Under the pieces are notes generated by a model, which saw only the letters and a program-made list of their open reading frames with translations, searched no databases and had not been told where the DNA came from. From Cornus controversa (Eukaryota; Streptophyta; Magnoliopsida; Cornales; Cornaceae): 64,000 nucleotides of DNA. Shown piece by piece: positions 1 to 10,343 of the stretch. The translations under genes and the position numbers were made by a program. Position 1 is the stretch's first letter. The number at the start of each line of letters is the position of its first letter. Location of the stretch: NCBI GenBank assembly GCA_026545225.1, contig CM048845.1, positions 28,486,001 through 28,550,000 on the forward strand, given 5' to 3'.

Positions 1-161
1 ACCATGTACCACAGAAAATAGATTGAATTAAAAACAAAAGCATCAAAAAAGATGAACAAATGAAAGGATGGGGTGGAACAAACCTCCATGGTATGAAGAG
101 GTGCATTGGCAAGAAACTTATCTCTATTGGCTCCTTGCTGGTGGAGCTCTTCCTTGGGAGG
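1..161. other. Window edge, probably interior of the Tat-lineage element
   Basis: No gene-like signal. It sits between the antisense ORF and the window edge, so it is probably the pol-proximal spacer of the same retroelement. Confidence 0.3.
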
Positions 162-653
162 CTAGATCCCATGGGCAAGAGCACCCATCACTTCATGGTC
201 AAGGGTAGCATAATCTTCCACCGTCAGAAAAGATCCACCAGACTTCTTCAAGTCTAGAATCCATTGGTCAGAAGAGCCGACGAACAGCTCATCAGCTATG
301 TTGCTAACAACACCAGGCAAGGTCAGGATGAAAGAACCCTGGCCCTTCATGGCGCTCACTATTAGCTTCTGGCACTTAGGAGCCAGAGCAACACCAGAAA
401 AGACCCTCTTCTGAGGAGAAAAAGGTACAATAGCTTTGCCTTTGTACCCCTCAGTAGATTTTACCTTGATAGAACTAGAAAAACCCCTCCTAGTCTTGGG
501 CTCCGACAGTTCCATTTCTGTGTCCAAGGCTGGATACAGATGGCAAGACTCAATGTGAGCAGTAGCGGCGTTAACTAGAAGTTGCCCATGAGATACGTAT
601 TTACTCGCTGAAGGGTGAAGGCTCCACACTTTTTCTTCAGATAAGCAATCCAT
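162..653 (-). pseudogene. Second part of the antisense retroelement ORF
   Basis: A 163-codon frame on the minus strand, in the same reading frame as the ORF ending at 759 and separated from it by about 105 bp containing two stops. It ends with a stop near 162. I recognise no catalytic motif. It has a basic middle part and a C-terminus rich in Asp, Leu and Gly (DQWILDLKKSGGSFLTVEDY). Because it is in frame with, and on the same strand as, the Transposase_28-like ORF, I read it as the C-terminal part of that retroelement protein, joined either by an intron or before decay. It could equally be an independent accessory ORF. Confidence 0.4.
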
Positions 654-758
654 TCATCTCATAACAAAGAAGAACACAGCAAGATTACAAAATTCATAAA
701 CCCTTAGCAAAAAGAAGAGGAAATCCTGATAACTTGCCAGAAAAAGAAAAATGAGGAA

Positions 759-1412
759 TCACAGTGTGGCCAAAAGTGCTAGGAATAGGAATTTTTGGGC
801 TGCTCTAACACTCCAGGGCCCTTTTACAAGAACCAGTTTCTCTTTCCATAACTTGTTAAAAATGGGAAGACCATAACATAGTCTCCTGTCCTTACTGCTA
901 GGGAATAGGTGATAACGATTATCTTCTGATCTGACCCTATGAAGAGAATAACAAAATAGAAGATCATTCAGGTGTAGGTCAAGTTTATGAAGGCAATTCA
1001 AGGAGAGCATGCAAGAAATGATTCTGAAAAAATTAGGGTTTAACTGGAGCAGCGCAAGCTTCAGCTTGTACAAAGCAAAACTAAAAAGAGGATAAAAGAG
1101 AAATCTGAAGGCTTTCAGATGGGAAATCGAGAAAAGGACTTCTCCATCCTTAACTCCTTCCCTAGTACTGTAGTCGAAATCCAGAAGGTAACCCTCAATG
1201 GTGACCTCATTAGGGATTTTACATTCTTTTCTGACCTTATTAAGGTCAACCAATAGCCTTGTCACCGAAGTGGCAACCACACCCTGGTTAGATGTGACCA
1301 CATCTCCAACCACCCCTGCAGGATGGGTAGTCTCCACAACAGGGTGAGAGGAACTAGACATGGCAATCTCTTGGTCATCAGAAAAGGTACTGTTGCTATC
1401 ACTAGAAGACAT
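759..1412 (-). pseudogene. Antisense extra ORF of a Tat-lineage Ty3/gypsy element (Transposase_28-like)
   Basis: A 217-codon reading frame on the minus strand. Its N-terminus is rich in Ser, Thr and Val. The later part resembles the plant 'putative gypsy type transposon' domain (PF04195): a stretch with LNPNFFRIISCMLSLN, then RVRSEDNRYHLFPSS, then LPIFNKLWKEKLVLVKGPW. It lies just upstream of a polypurine tract and a plus-strand LTR, so it is antisense to its host element. Tat-lineage elements are known to carry such antisense ORFs between pol and the 3' LTR. The same frame resumes at 653 after two stop codons, so the pieces may be one broken ORF or two exons. The molecular function of this domain is not established. 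The family call comes from motif recall, not a search. Confidence 0.6.
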
Positions 1413-1726
1413 TTTCAGAAGAAAAAAATGTTGAAAGAGAATGGACGAAAACTAACCTGAAGTGACAAATTGACACCAAAAAAGTTAAGGAAAATGAATC
1501 TGAAAAACAAGTCAGGTAGTCGCAGAAGATTTGTGGCTAAAAAATGACAAGTATGGTCACAAAATGAAAAAGAGAAAACGTGAAGAAAGAAACTTATGTA
1601 CAGTGCGTCATCGCTAGCAGCTAACATTAAATGATGAACCTCAATGCAAATAAAGAAATTATGATAGCACCCAAACGAATTCCCTCAATTATGACAAATT
1701 TCATAACTGAAGGGAATTAGGGGCGA
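1413..1726. other. Spacer between antisense ORF and LTR, with polypurine tract
   Basis: Noncoding sequence holding the 5' side of the antisense ORF and, at its end, the polypurine tract that would prime plus-strand synthesis of the host element. No other feature seen. Confidence 0.4.
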
Positions 1727-2216
1727 TGTGTAGGGGCAAAATTAACAAATGGTCCAATGGGCTGAACTAATACAAAAATGGACCAGGCACACGTTGGCTT
1801 GAGCCCATGTATCAGCAGAAAGCCCAAAAGGGCTGGGTCATTAGTTATCAAAGGCCTAGTCATCCCGCCCCAAGGTTGTAAAGTCCAAATCAAAAGCAGA
1901 CTTACAACTCAAAAAGGAATTCAAATTCCTTAAGAGAAAAATTAGCTGTCAACAAAGAAACTCAAGTCCTAAAAGGATTTGAATTTTTACTTGTATAAAT
2001 ATTCATGAAACTATTAGTGAAAGGGATCCTCGAATCCACCTCTTGCAAGATTTTTTCTCTTTCTCTAAAAATATTTTGTTCATTATTTTTGGGTGTGTGC
2101 ATTAAGTTGTTTGGCGATTATTAGTTGAACAATTTTTTGTACCTACATGACTCTTAAGACATCACTCGTGTGTTTCTGGGCAATGATTCTTGCGAGATCC
2201 TTGCAAAACTATTCTC
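1727..2216 (+). mobile_element. 3' LTR of a Tat-lineage Ty3/gypsy element
   Basis: A purine-rich tract (GAAGGGAATTAGGGGCGA, 1709-1726) sits directly before TGTGTAGGGGCAAAATTA, the usual arrangement of a polypurine tract followed by the start of a 3' LTR; Tat/Ogre LTRs often begin TGTAGGGGCAAAATT. A TATA box (TATAAAT, 1994-2000) lies about 270 bp inside, with a T/C-rich leader after it. The right end is uncertain: sequence resembling the neighbouring gag fragment resumes near 2217-2230. The rest of the element lies left of the window. Confidence 0.6.
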
Positions 2217-2226
2217 ATCTTGAACT

Positions 2227-2860
2227 TTATTTTCTTGGCCTCCATGTGAGCACAATTTTCTTATACAATGCCTTATGTAACTGAGAAGCTTCAGATGAAG
2301 TCACTGAAGCAACATGATGTGTTTCTTGATACCAGTCTTTAGAGACAATGCTTGTAACATAAAATGTATCTATTTCATCATCCAAGTTTGGAAGTATTTT
2401 GTCTTTCTCTTTGGACTCAACCCCCTTATCTTTAAGACAGTTATCAAATATATTGGGAAAGGCAAGACCCTTTGCACCATGACTTGTAATGCTAAGCTCT
2501 ATATCATGGGCATGAATAACCAGTTCTTCAAATGTATGAGGATTGATTCCTTGTAGAATGTAGAGAAGCTCCCAGTGCATGCCTTGCATACACATTTCAA
2601 CAACAAAAAGTTCTGTCAACCGGTCTTTGCAATCCAAGCTAAGTGCTCACCACCGATTGATGTAGTCTATCACAGGCTCATCTTTCCATTGTTTTGTGTT
2701 AGTTAACTTTATCATACTAACAGTGTGAAGAGTGCTGTAGACTTGTTTAGAAATTCTCGTTCCATTTGTTCTCAACTATTAATTGATTCAAACATTAAAT
2801 CAGTATACCACTCAAAGGTATTCCCCTTAAGGAAATGAATAAACTATTTAACCAATGAAT
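2227..2860 (-). pseudogene. Ty3/gypsy gag fragment
   Basis: The minus strand encodes a degenerate gag segment. The clean part (2637-2227) reads MDCKDRLTELFVVEMCMQGM and continues with ILQGINPHTFEELVIHAHD, a block widespread in plant gypsy gag proteins. Upstream (2860-2640), broken frames carry NTKQWKDEPVIDYINRW, the preceding part of the same domain. It ends near KIVLTWRPRK against the Tat LTR. Start, protease and pol are missing, and stops interrupt the N-terminal part. The TRIM at 2861 abuts its upstream edge, so the TRIM probably landed in this fragment. Confidence 0.7.
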
Positions 2861-3394
2861 TGTAACGGCCCGCTCCACCTAATGGTATAATATTGTCCAC
2901 TTTGGACCTAAGCCCGCACAATTTTGCTATTGGATTTTACCCTAAAAGGCCTCATACCATTTGGAGAGAACACACTACATATAAGCACATCCCTTTTTCC
3001 ACACCTAGGTGATGTTGGATTGAGCACCATGTAGCCTGTTAGTGTGGTAGCTCACCCAGTGTCTCTTGCACCTACCCACATCACACACGTCTACAAGGGT
3101 CACCACAATCCACCCCCCTAAGAGGCCCAACGTCCTCGTCGGCACACTTCCAGCTCAGTTCAGCTCCGATACCATTTGTAACAGCCTGCTCCACTTGATG
3201 GTATGATATTGTACGCTTTGGGCCTAAGCCCGCACGATTTTTCTATTAGATTTTACCCCAAAAGGCCTCATACCATTTGGAGAGAACACACTACATATAA
3301 GTACATCCCCTTTTCCACACTCAGGTGATGTAGGATTGAGCACCTTATAGCCTAACAGTGTGGTAGCTCGCCTAGTATCTCTTGCACCCACCCA
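2861..3394 (-). mobile_element. TRIM retrotransposon (two LTRs, 69-bp interior)
   Basis: Two direct copies of a ~250-bp repeat (2861-3107 and 3177-3394) flank a 69-bp interior (3108-3176). Read on the minus strand, the upstream LTR ends in TTACA, two bases later comes TGGTATCGGAGC (one mismatch from the initiator-Met tRNA primer site TGGTATCAGAGC), and the interior ends in the purine tract TTAGGGGGGTGGAT directly before TGTGGTGACC of the next LTR. This is the layout of a terminal-repeat retrotransposon in miniature. The LTR at 3177 has lost about 27 bp at its outer end, where a gypsy integrase fragment begins. No coding capacity. A solo LTR of the same family lies at 4162. Confidence 0.85.
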
Positions 3395-3395
3395 T

Positions 3396-3843
3396 ATAGG
3401 TTCCCTGTATGCTGGTTAGAGGTTGGAGAGAATATATTCTTGGGTCCTGAATTCATTAAGGACACATCCGAGAAAGTCACTCTTATTAGAGACCGTATGC
3501 AGACTGCTCAGAGTAGACAGAAGAGTTATGCTGATCGAATAACTTGAGCACTAGAGTTCAAGGTGGGGGATCAGGTTTTACTCAAGGTTTCTTCCATAAA
3601 GGGATTAATGTAGTTTAGGAAAAAGGGGAAGTTGTCGCCTCGTTTTGTGAGTCCTTTCATGATTACCGACAGGATTGGGGCAGTAACGTATAAATTGGCA
3701 TTACTAGACACAATGCATAGGGTGCATAATGTCTTTCATGTGTCTATGTTGCAAAAATTTCTTAGGGATGAGGATACCTATCAGCACATTGAGGTTGGGG
3801 AGATTGAGTTACAACCAGATGCAACATATGTGGAGCAACCTTA
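3396..3843 (+). pseudogene. Ty3/gypsy integrase C-terminal fragment
   Basis: The plus strand reads VCWLEVGENIFLGPEFI, then MQTAQSRQKSYADRI, then LEFKVGDQVLLKVS and LSPRFVSPFMITDRIGAVTY, ending VHNVFHVSMLQKFLRD and YVEQP. This is the C-terminal (GPY/F-like) part of a plant gypsy integrase. Two stops (near 3544 and 3611) break the frame, and the sequence stops after YVEQP, before any chromodomain-like tail. It is truncated on the left by the TRIM junction. It runs opposite to the neighbouring gag fragment, so the two come from different insertions. Confidence 0.8.
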
Positions 3844-3977
3844 GTTTTTAACCGATGTTAACTCTGACAGGGGTGTCAGGGCATGGTTTACCAAACCTGG
3901 GGGAGGTTGACCACAGTCAAAGACACAAGTATTCTCCGTGGGTATTAAACGGAAACCTAGAGAGGTGTTAGAGCATT

Positions 3978-4517
3978 TTACCCAATTTATAAATACTTTT
4001 CTCATTCATTTTTTTTTACTGAAAAATGTTTTATAAATTTTAAAAGGTAAACAAACAACATAAATAAAAAATATATTTTTGAGATATCAATTGTTTAATT
4101 AGCTAATGAATAAAAGGTTTTGTTGCTATAAGGGTATTTAGGTTTTTTCATGAGGTTAATTTGTAATACCCGTCTCTAACACATGGTATAAAATTGTCCG
4201 CTTTGGGCCATAGCCCGCACGGTTTTGCTCTTGGGTTATACCCCAAAAGGCCTCATACCATTTGAAGAGAACATACTACATATAAGTACATCCCCTTTTC
4301 TACACCCAGGCAATGTGGGATTGAGCACCATGTACCCTGTCAGTGTAATAGCTCAGCCCAGTGTCTGTCTTCGCACTCGCCCACTCACACCCGTCCACAA
4401 GGGTTACTACATAATTTGTTAGAGGTCCTTATTTGAACACTTTTTAAACTTGAGGGATGTTTATTGAACATCAAAAGGTATATCATATATGAACTATATC
4501 GATACTATAGGGGTGTT
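3978..4517. repeat. Dispersed repeat A, copy 1 (split by a solo LTR)
   Basis: About 290 bp that match 26885-27166 once the solo LTR at 4162-4411 is removed. Shared landmarks are ATCAATTGTTTAATTAGC, AAGGGTATTTAGGT, CCTTATTTGAACAC and ATCGATACTATAGGGGTGTT. No coding sequence. The type of the parent repeat is unknown to me. Confidence 0.75.
4162..4411 (-). mobile_element. Solo LTR of the TRIM family with 5-bp target duplication
   Basis: A 250-bp sequence beginning TGTAATACCC and ending TTACTACA is about 85% like the TRIM LTRs at 2861 and 3177 by eye. It is flanked by TAATT on both sides (4157-4161, 4412-4416). The related repeat at 26885-27166 has the uninterrupted site, so both boundaries are confirmed by an empty paralog. 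Orientation matches the TRIM. It is best explained by recombination between the two LTRs of a full TRIM. Confidence 0.9.
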
Positions 4518-6277
4518 TTCCACACTTTACCCTATATTCAATCCGAATAGTTATTTTGAAATAAAATATGTTCTTTAAAACTTACTAGAATAACTTATGT
4601 AACCCAATTGAAATGAAATTGTACATTGAAATGGTTTGCATATCTTTCTAATCTATTTCTATAATTTTGTTTTCGGATTCCGGATAATTTTGATTGCGAC
4701 ATTGTTTTCTTTCGAATCTATTTTTAGGGTTATGTATTCGAATTTCGGATAGACAAATGTTGATTGAGATCTTATTTACGGGATTTGTTGATATGGATCT
4801 CCAGATCGCTGTGTAAGTTCATTTATATTTTAAGTGACTTTAAAATATCTAATGTTCTTATTTTTTTCCAAAAATCATACATACTCTAGGTTGTTTGTTG
4901 AATTGACCGTTGAAGAGAGAAATAATCATAGAGTTATGGAGGATTCTATTCAATTGAGTAGAAGGAAGAGTCGAGAGAAATGGAGAGCTTACATGAGGTA
5001 CCACATCATCAGTACACCCGGGGCATTGTATACCTTCTTGAGAGGAAACGAAAAGAATACAAATTTTTATTGAGTTTAAGATAGTCTCATTGTACTTGAC
5101 ACATAAGCAGCCACATAGACTCATTAAAGAGTCAATTTTTTTCTTGTCGGGGTCAATAGCAACACTCTTTCTTTTTTAATTCTTTTCAAGAAAAATATCA
5201 ACTAAAAATCTTACTTTTCTTATTATTAATTTATATTAGGGCCAATGAGTTATACTTTGGAAAAATATTTTCATTTATACTCTTACCAATTAGATATAAT
5301 TTAAAGAAATATAATAAAAATAATTTATAATTTTTTTTTTTGTGTGTATAAAGTTGTCATGAGTTCTACATAAGATTCTTTTAATTGAATTTAAATTCAT
5401 AATGTATTATTCGTTAATTAATTAAAATTTAAAGGAATACCATAACAAAAAATAAATAAATTAGAGTACATATCAATTTTTGAAGTAAGTTATATTTGTA
5501 AAATTTGACTTCTATTTGGTAAGGAAATAAATGAAAGATTTAGTGGTTCAAATATGAAATAGAAAAGAATTTTAAAAGTAAGATTTATTGGTCTCATTTA
5601 TAATTGATAGAATTTATTTATTTTTATTTATAAAAAGTAAGACTTTGTGATAATTTTCTCTCTCTTATATTTTTTTCTTCCCTTGGTAAGTGCTAAGGTG
5701 AAACTGTTATATATTAAATATATGAGTTTTTTTGCTGGTCAAGGCAACAAAGTAGTCACTAAATAATAGTGATGAAAATTAAAATTCTCCATACAAGAAT
5801 TTAGAGTTTAAGGTTAACATATTGGAAAAGATGAAGATTAATGCTAAGATTAATGCTACTAAGAAATCTCTTTAATAGGTTAACATATTGGAAAAGATGA
5901 AGATTAATTCTACTAAGAAATCTCTTTAATGACGAGAGTGATGAGCTCTATATATTTAGAAGATTTAGATAATTTTTTAAGATTGGTGAAAAGTCAAATT
6001 AATCCTTAAATATATTTTTCAATTGAACCATGATACAGAGTTTAAATTTAGAAGTTTTCGAATGAAATTTTGTGAGTGAGCCACCATATCACATAATCTC
6101 ATTTGAAAATCTCCGAATTGAAAAATGATAAAGAATCCGACTCTTTTAGGCCTACAGTCCGCTGTGCGACAAGTGTATTGCCTCTTAAATTGGAATTCTT
6201 TCTCTCTAATAACTGCTCATCATTTGGTAAGTTAAAACAAAGCCACTTATGTTTCACAAAATTTACAATGGGTGCCA
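4518..6277. other. Gene-free AT-rich region
   Basis: No conserved coding sequence or RNA gene seen. Short open frames around 4834-5124 lie on both strands and have no recognisable motif. The only structure I found is the direct duplication near 5810-5930. Confidence 0.5.
5810..5930. repeat. Short direct duplication
   Basis: AGGTTAACATATTGGAAAAG and the following ~45 bp occur twice head to tail (5810-5875 and 5877-5930). The first copy has an extra internal AAGATTAATGCT. Probably a replication or repair duplication. Confidence 0.8.
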
Positions 6278-6556
6278 TTAATTATAGGAAAAAATATATT
6301 TCAATGACTAAAATTAGAAAGTAATTACTTTAAAGTGACCCTAAAGATATAAAAAGATGAATAGTCATCATTCTTAGAACTAAATTGCTCTTTAGTGACC
6401 ATTTGAGGGCAGTTTTGTCAAAGTATTTTATGTAGTTACTAAAAATAATTAATTAATTAAATATATGAAACCTAATACTTCTGAGGTTGTATTATGCATC
6501 TGATGTAATATAACATTAGAAACTGTAGCCATAATTAAACCCAACTTTGCATTCTA

Positions 6557-6588
<32 letters not shown>

Positions 6589-6768
6589 AGTTAGGGTTTT
6601 GATTGTATTTTATGAAAATACACCGTTGAGGCCGATAGTTCAAAATGGTCACTAAAGAGCAATATATTTTTAGAATTGGTAACTATTCATCTTTTTGTAA
6701 CTTTAGGCTCACTCTAAAACAATTATCTTTAATTTTGGTCACTTAAATCTAATTTTCCCTTAATTATA
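6278..6768. mobile_element. Mutator-type MITE with long inverted arms
   Basis: The 9-bp sequence TTAATTATA occurs at 6278-6286 and 6760-6768. Between them a 473-bp element has imperfect inverted arms of about 120 bp: left GGAAAAAATATATTTCAATG, right end (reverse complement) GGGAAAATTAGATTTAAGTG. Inner arm landmarks are AAAAAGATGAATAGT and TTGCTCTTTAGTGACCATTT. A 9-bp target duplication with long terminal inverted repeats is the signature of Mutator-like elements. There is a (TA)n run in the loop and no transposase. Confidence 0.8.
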
Positions 6769-7601
6769 AAAGAATGTATTTAGAAACATTTTTGTTTTTG
6801 GCAGAGCTATAAATTTAACATTATGAACAGTAATTTAACATTATGAACAGTAAATTCATATATCACACGGCATATTTTTTTTTTTACATATAATACAAAG
6901 GTAATTAAATACGCCCTTAATTGTGTTCTCTGATGATAAGTATGAATAGAATCAAATTTCAAAAAATATTGAAGAAATATTTTCTGAATAAGTGACTTTT
7001 TTTATAAAAAAAATTTACAGTATTTAATACATGCTAAAATTCAATACCTGTTATCTCTTATTCAACTTATCTTTCTCTCTCCCTCTCTCTTTTTTTATCT
7101 TTATGTAACAAAAGAAATAAATAAAAACTTGAAATTGTTATTTATTTTCCGCTAAAGAATAGTTCAAACCATCATCTCAACATATTTTTATATTTTTAAT
7201 TTATTATTTAATCTCTTTATATTTTTACACTAAAGATTTTTTTGTTTTGTTTTGGTAATTTTTTTTCCCAAAAATTCAAGCAAGAAATGATTTGAAGACA
7301 AAGTTATTATTATATCTCACTCCTAAGTGAGTTGCGATTTTCAATGAGGAGTAAGAATTTTGGGTCAGATGTATTTTAGAGTTAGAAAAAATATATATAT
7401 ATATATTAGAGTAGTTAAATGTAATTAAAGAGTGCATACGACAAAAATATAAACTTGCAATCAAAAAGCTTGCTTCCCTTGACCGTTAATCAATGGCATG
7501 GATGGTAAATTTTCAGAAACAAAAATGCTTAATTTTTGGATTCAAAGATAACATTTATTATGGAAAGAGAGAAAAATCTTGTTTTTGTTGAGCTAGCATT
7601 T
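6769..7601. other. Gene-free AT-rich region
   Basis: Poly(T), (TA)n and pyrimidine runs (7070-7100). A short direct repeat, TAATTTAACATTATGAACAG, occurs twice near 6812-6850. No gene or conserved motif seen. Confidence 0.5.
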
Positions 7602-7743
7602 ATTGAGTACCCGAAAATTCCCTATTTATAAGAATTCAACTGATAGTAAACCTCTATTTCACACTATTTTAGAAGATAGTATGAAATAGAGACTTTATTA
7701 ATAGTGAAATTCTCCTGTACAAGGAGTTTCGGTAGTATTCAAT
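7602..7743. repeat. Small foldback element
   Basis: The two halves are imperfect reverse complements: ATTGAGTACCCGAAAATTCC on the left against the reverse complement of GGAGTTTCGGTAGTATTCAA on the right, meeting at a tighter inner stem, CTCTATTTCACACTA / TAGTATGAAATAGAG, with a loop of about 10 bp. The RNA would form a long hairpin. I see no clear target duplication. Confidence 0.65.
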
Positions 7744-7838
7744 AATTCTCCGGAATACAAATGGCTAATCAATACATCATTCGGACTCCTTTCAGCGCAA
7801 AATGTTTGAACTCCTTGTCATTGCTCTTCCGAATTAAT

Positions 7839-8026
7839 AGATCATTTTCTTTTCAATACACGTTAAATATGGAGAGTTTATAATTGGTTGGGGGACTTTC
7901 TTTGACAGACAGACAAGGAATCTCTTCGACCTAGATCATTTTCTTTTCAATACTAGTTAAATATGGAAAGTTTATAACTGATTGGAGGACTTTCTTTGAC
8001 AGACAGATAATGATTCTCTCCGGCCT
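7839..8026. repeat. Tandem duplication, 94-bp unit
   Basis: AGATCATTTTCTTTTCAATA and the next ~75 bp, including CTTTCTTTGACAGACAGA, occur at 7839 and again at 7933. The copies differ at scattered positions, so the duplication is not recent. Confidence 0.85.
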
Positions 8027-9132
8027 CTCTTCTAAATTCCACATACCTCAATCTATGATTCAGATTCAGTCAGATCATCGTTTTGTTAAATTTTAGTACT
8101 TACCAATTCAGTTGTAATAAAATTTTCAAATTTGAAATTATCAAGATAATAATGTGTATGAATTTAGACCACATGATTGGAATCTGTGTAATTCAGAAGA
8201 GAGATTTGACTGAACATGATCATTGTCCTTCTTTGACAACATTACAATACCATGAAATTCTGATCTTGTGGGTACTCGGCAAAGGAGCAAAGGGCTTATC
8301 TATCACTACCTTTAGGCCTTACCTAAAGAATTTTAACTATTGACTTTTATATTCACTTTGATGTTCCACATAATGTCCAAAGCTATTCCTTGAAACTTTA
8401 TTTTGTTGAACACAAATCTATTATTTGTTTTCCATTAAAAAACTTTAAGGCATAAAAATTGTGGTGTAAGAATTGACTGATTACTCTGAGAGGCTTATTC
8501 AAATATCAATTTATGAGAAATGCTTTTGATCCACTAAGTAGGAAATCTGAAAGGAGTGGAATACGATACATGATTATATTGAAAGGTTTATTAAGGGGTT
8601 CAGATAAAATGACATGAATCGTTTTTCAATTTTTCGTATTTTGAAGCAGACATGTGCAGTCACTCAAAAATCACAGATCATTTAAACTCAACTGTTTTTA
8701 GGTTCTATGAGAATCGAATACACAGAAAGTCCGAGTTTTCGGCTCGCCCCAGAAGACCTCTTATTCACTGGATCACCGGTTTAGGTTCCTTGAAAATTGT
8801 TTTGCTACAAAGAAATAGTCATTTGATGGTTTGAAATTCATACTTTGAAAATAGTATCTCTATCTTTCTTTCAATCGGAGGTTTAAGGTTTCGAGTCCCC
8901 AAAGGAACAATTGGGTACATCTCTAACTTCTCACTTGTCTAAAAATAAAAAATAAATAAAAATGATGCATAATTCTAATTCTTAAATTTCATACTATCAT
9001 GAATAACCAAAGTTTGTGACTTGATCATATCTCCTCTCTTCTCTTTTCAATGTGAAAGGCAGAGAATTCGAGTTTTCTCAAGAGAATTGTGAGAGTTCTT
9101 TCCAAGAACAATATATATATATATATATATAT
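8027..9132. other. Gene-free region with a possible SINE remnant
   Basis: No recognisable coding sequence; frames at 8083-8343 and 8652-8834 lack motifs. At 8887-8898 the sequence GGTTTCGAGTCC matches a Pol III B box and is followed by an A-rich AAATAAAT tail near 8940-8965, which may be the 3' part of a tRNA-derived SINE. I cannot find a good A box. Confidence 0.35.
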
Positions 9133-9376
9133 AAGGTAACCATTGATTCACTTGTTGTTAATTGAATAGACAAGATATATTGATTCCCAACTTTTTCTTT
9201 GAACTTGTATAGATTACGAAGTAAGGAGTAATGATTATTAAAACTATAGTTTATCTTTGTTGTTACACTATTAGGTGGATGAGTTTTCAAAAACTTATGG
9301 ATCAAGGTAAAGACTGCCGTCTAGAGATAATAGCTCCCTTTTGCAGGAGGTTGCCAACTTTATTTCCAAAATAAAA

Positions 9377-9428
<52 letters not shown>

Positions 9429-9559
9429 CAACAAAGATAAACTATAGTTGTAATCATTACTCCTTACTTCGTAATCTATATAAGTTGAAAGAAAAAGTTG
9501 GGAATCAATATACAATCTTGTCTGTTCAATTAAGAACAAGTGAATCAATGGTTACCTTT
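9133..9559. repeat. Long inverted repeat with ~134-bp arms
   Basis: Left arm 9133-9266 and right arm 9426-9559 are close reverse complements, for example GGTAACCATTGATTCACTTG against CAAGTGAATCAATGGTTACC, and GATTACGAAGTAAGGAGTAA against TTACTCCTTACTTCGTAATC. The ~160-bp loop includes a (TA)n tract at 9378-9427. The arms look about 90% identical by eye. The outer ends (AAGGTAACC) could be terminal inverted repeats of a foldback transposon, but no clean target duplication is visible because the left flank is a (TA)n run. Confidence 0.85.
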
Positions 9560-9963
9560 GTCTTCTGTGTATTAGAATTGTTTTTTTACTGTCCATGGTA
9601 ATAGTGAATCAGTTCATATCAAGTTACTTTTTGAATGATAAAACTACCAAGCAATAGAGTGTTAGAATTGCTTTTTTTTGAATGATAACAACAATGTTAA
9701 ATGTTTCTCCCATACCCACTTATCCTTGATGCATCCCTATGACCCTTATATACATATAGATTTCCAGTGGCAAAAGAACAGAAAATGATCTATTTAGAGA
9801 CAATGAAAACCAATATGGTCAGCTAAAGGGTCATAAAGAAAAGCTATTAACATATATAATCATAAAACGAAAAATGTACCAATGAATAAGGTCATGCACA
9901 TAGTATTTTAAAGCAGCAGTTGACATTAACAACAGATATATGAAGGTCTCAAACTCTCTAACC
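9560..9963. other. 3' flank of the DUF538 gene
   Basis: Downstream of the minus-strand DUF538 gene, so it should hold its 3' UTR and polyadenylation signals. I cannot pick a poly(A) site with confidence. No other gene seen. Confidence 0.4.
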
Positions 9964-10343
9964 TCAAAATTCTTCCACTTTAATGGCATCGCGAGGCATT
10001 TCATAAGCATCTTTGGACCTCGATTTCTTAACACCGGCTGTGAACCACACTTTATCAGACTTGTAGCTCTCAACGGTCACACTGGTGACTTTGACCCATA
10101 CCAGGACCTTTGTCTTCATTCCTTCTATGCCTGTGAGTTTCCCTCTTGACAACATCCCTTTGACACGAGTGGCATACCTTATAACAGATGAGTCTTTGAA
10201 GCAGACCTCACAAGGAGAAGCCAAGTACACGATGAGTTTGGCCTTTGACTCGTCAAACTCGTAACACGTTATGTTCTGAGGAAAGAGGCCAGGAGGAAGG
10301 TTGAACTCGCGGAGGAGATCTGGCAAGGCTTTCAATGGCTTGC
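9964..10343 (-). CDS. DUF538 gene exon 3 (main domain)
   Basis: 380 nt after the acceptor CCTTCTGAAG. It starts with the last two bases of the split Gly codon, then KPLKALPDLL, and ends with TGA at 9964-9966. It holds nearly all of the DUF538 domain with no frameshift or stop. Confidence 0.93.

Noticed and set aside
4834-5124. Overlapping frames on both strands of ~80 codons
   Set aside because: No recognisable domain and no splice or promoter context.
8083-8343. 86-codon plus-strand frame
   Set aside because: Contains an isolated plausible stretch but no known motif or neighbouring exon.
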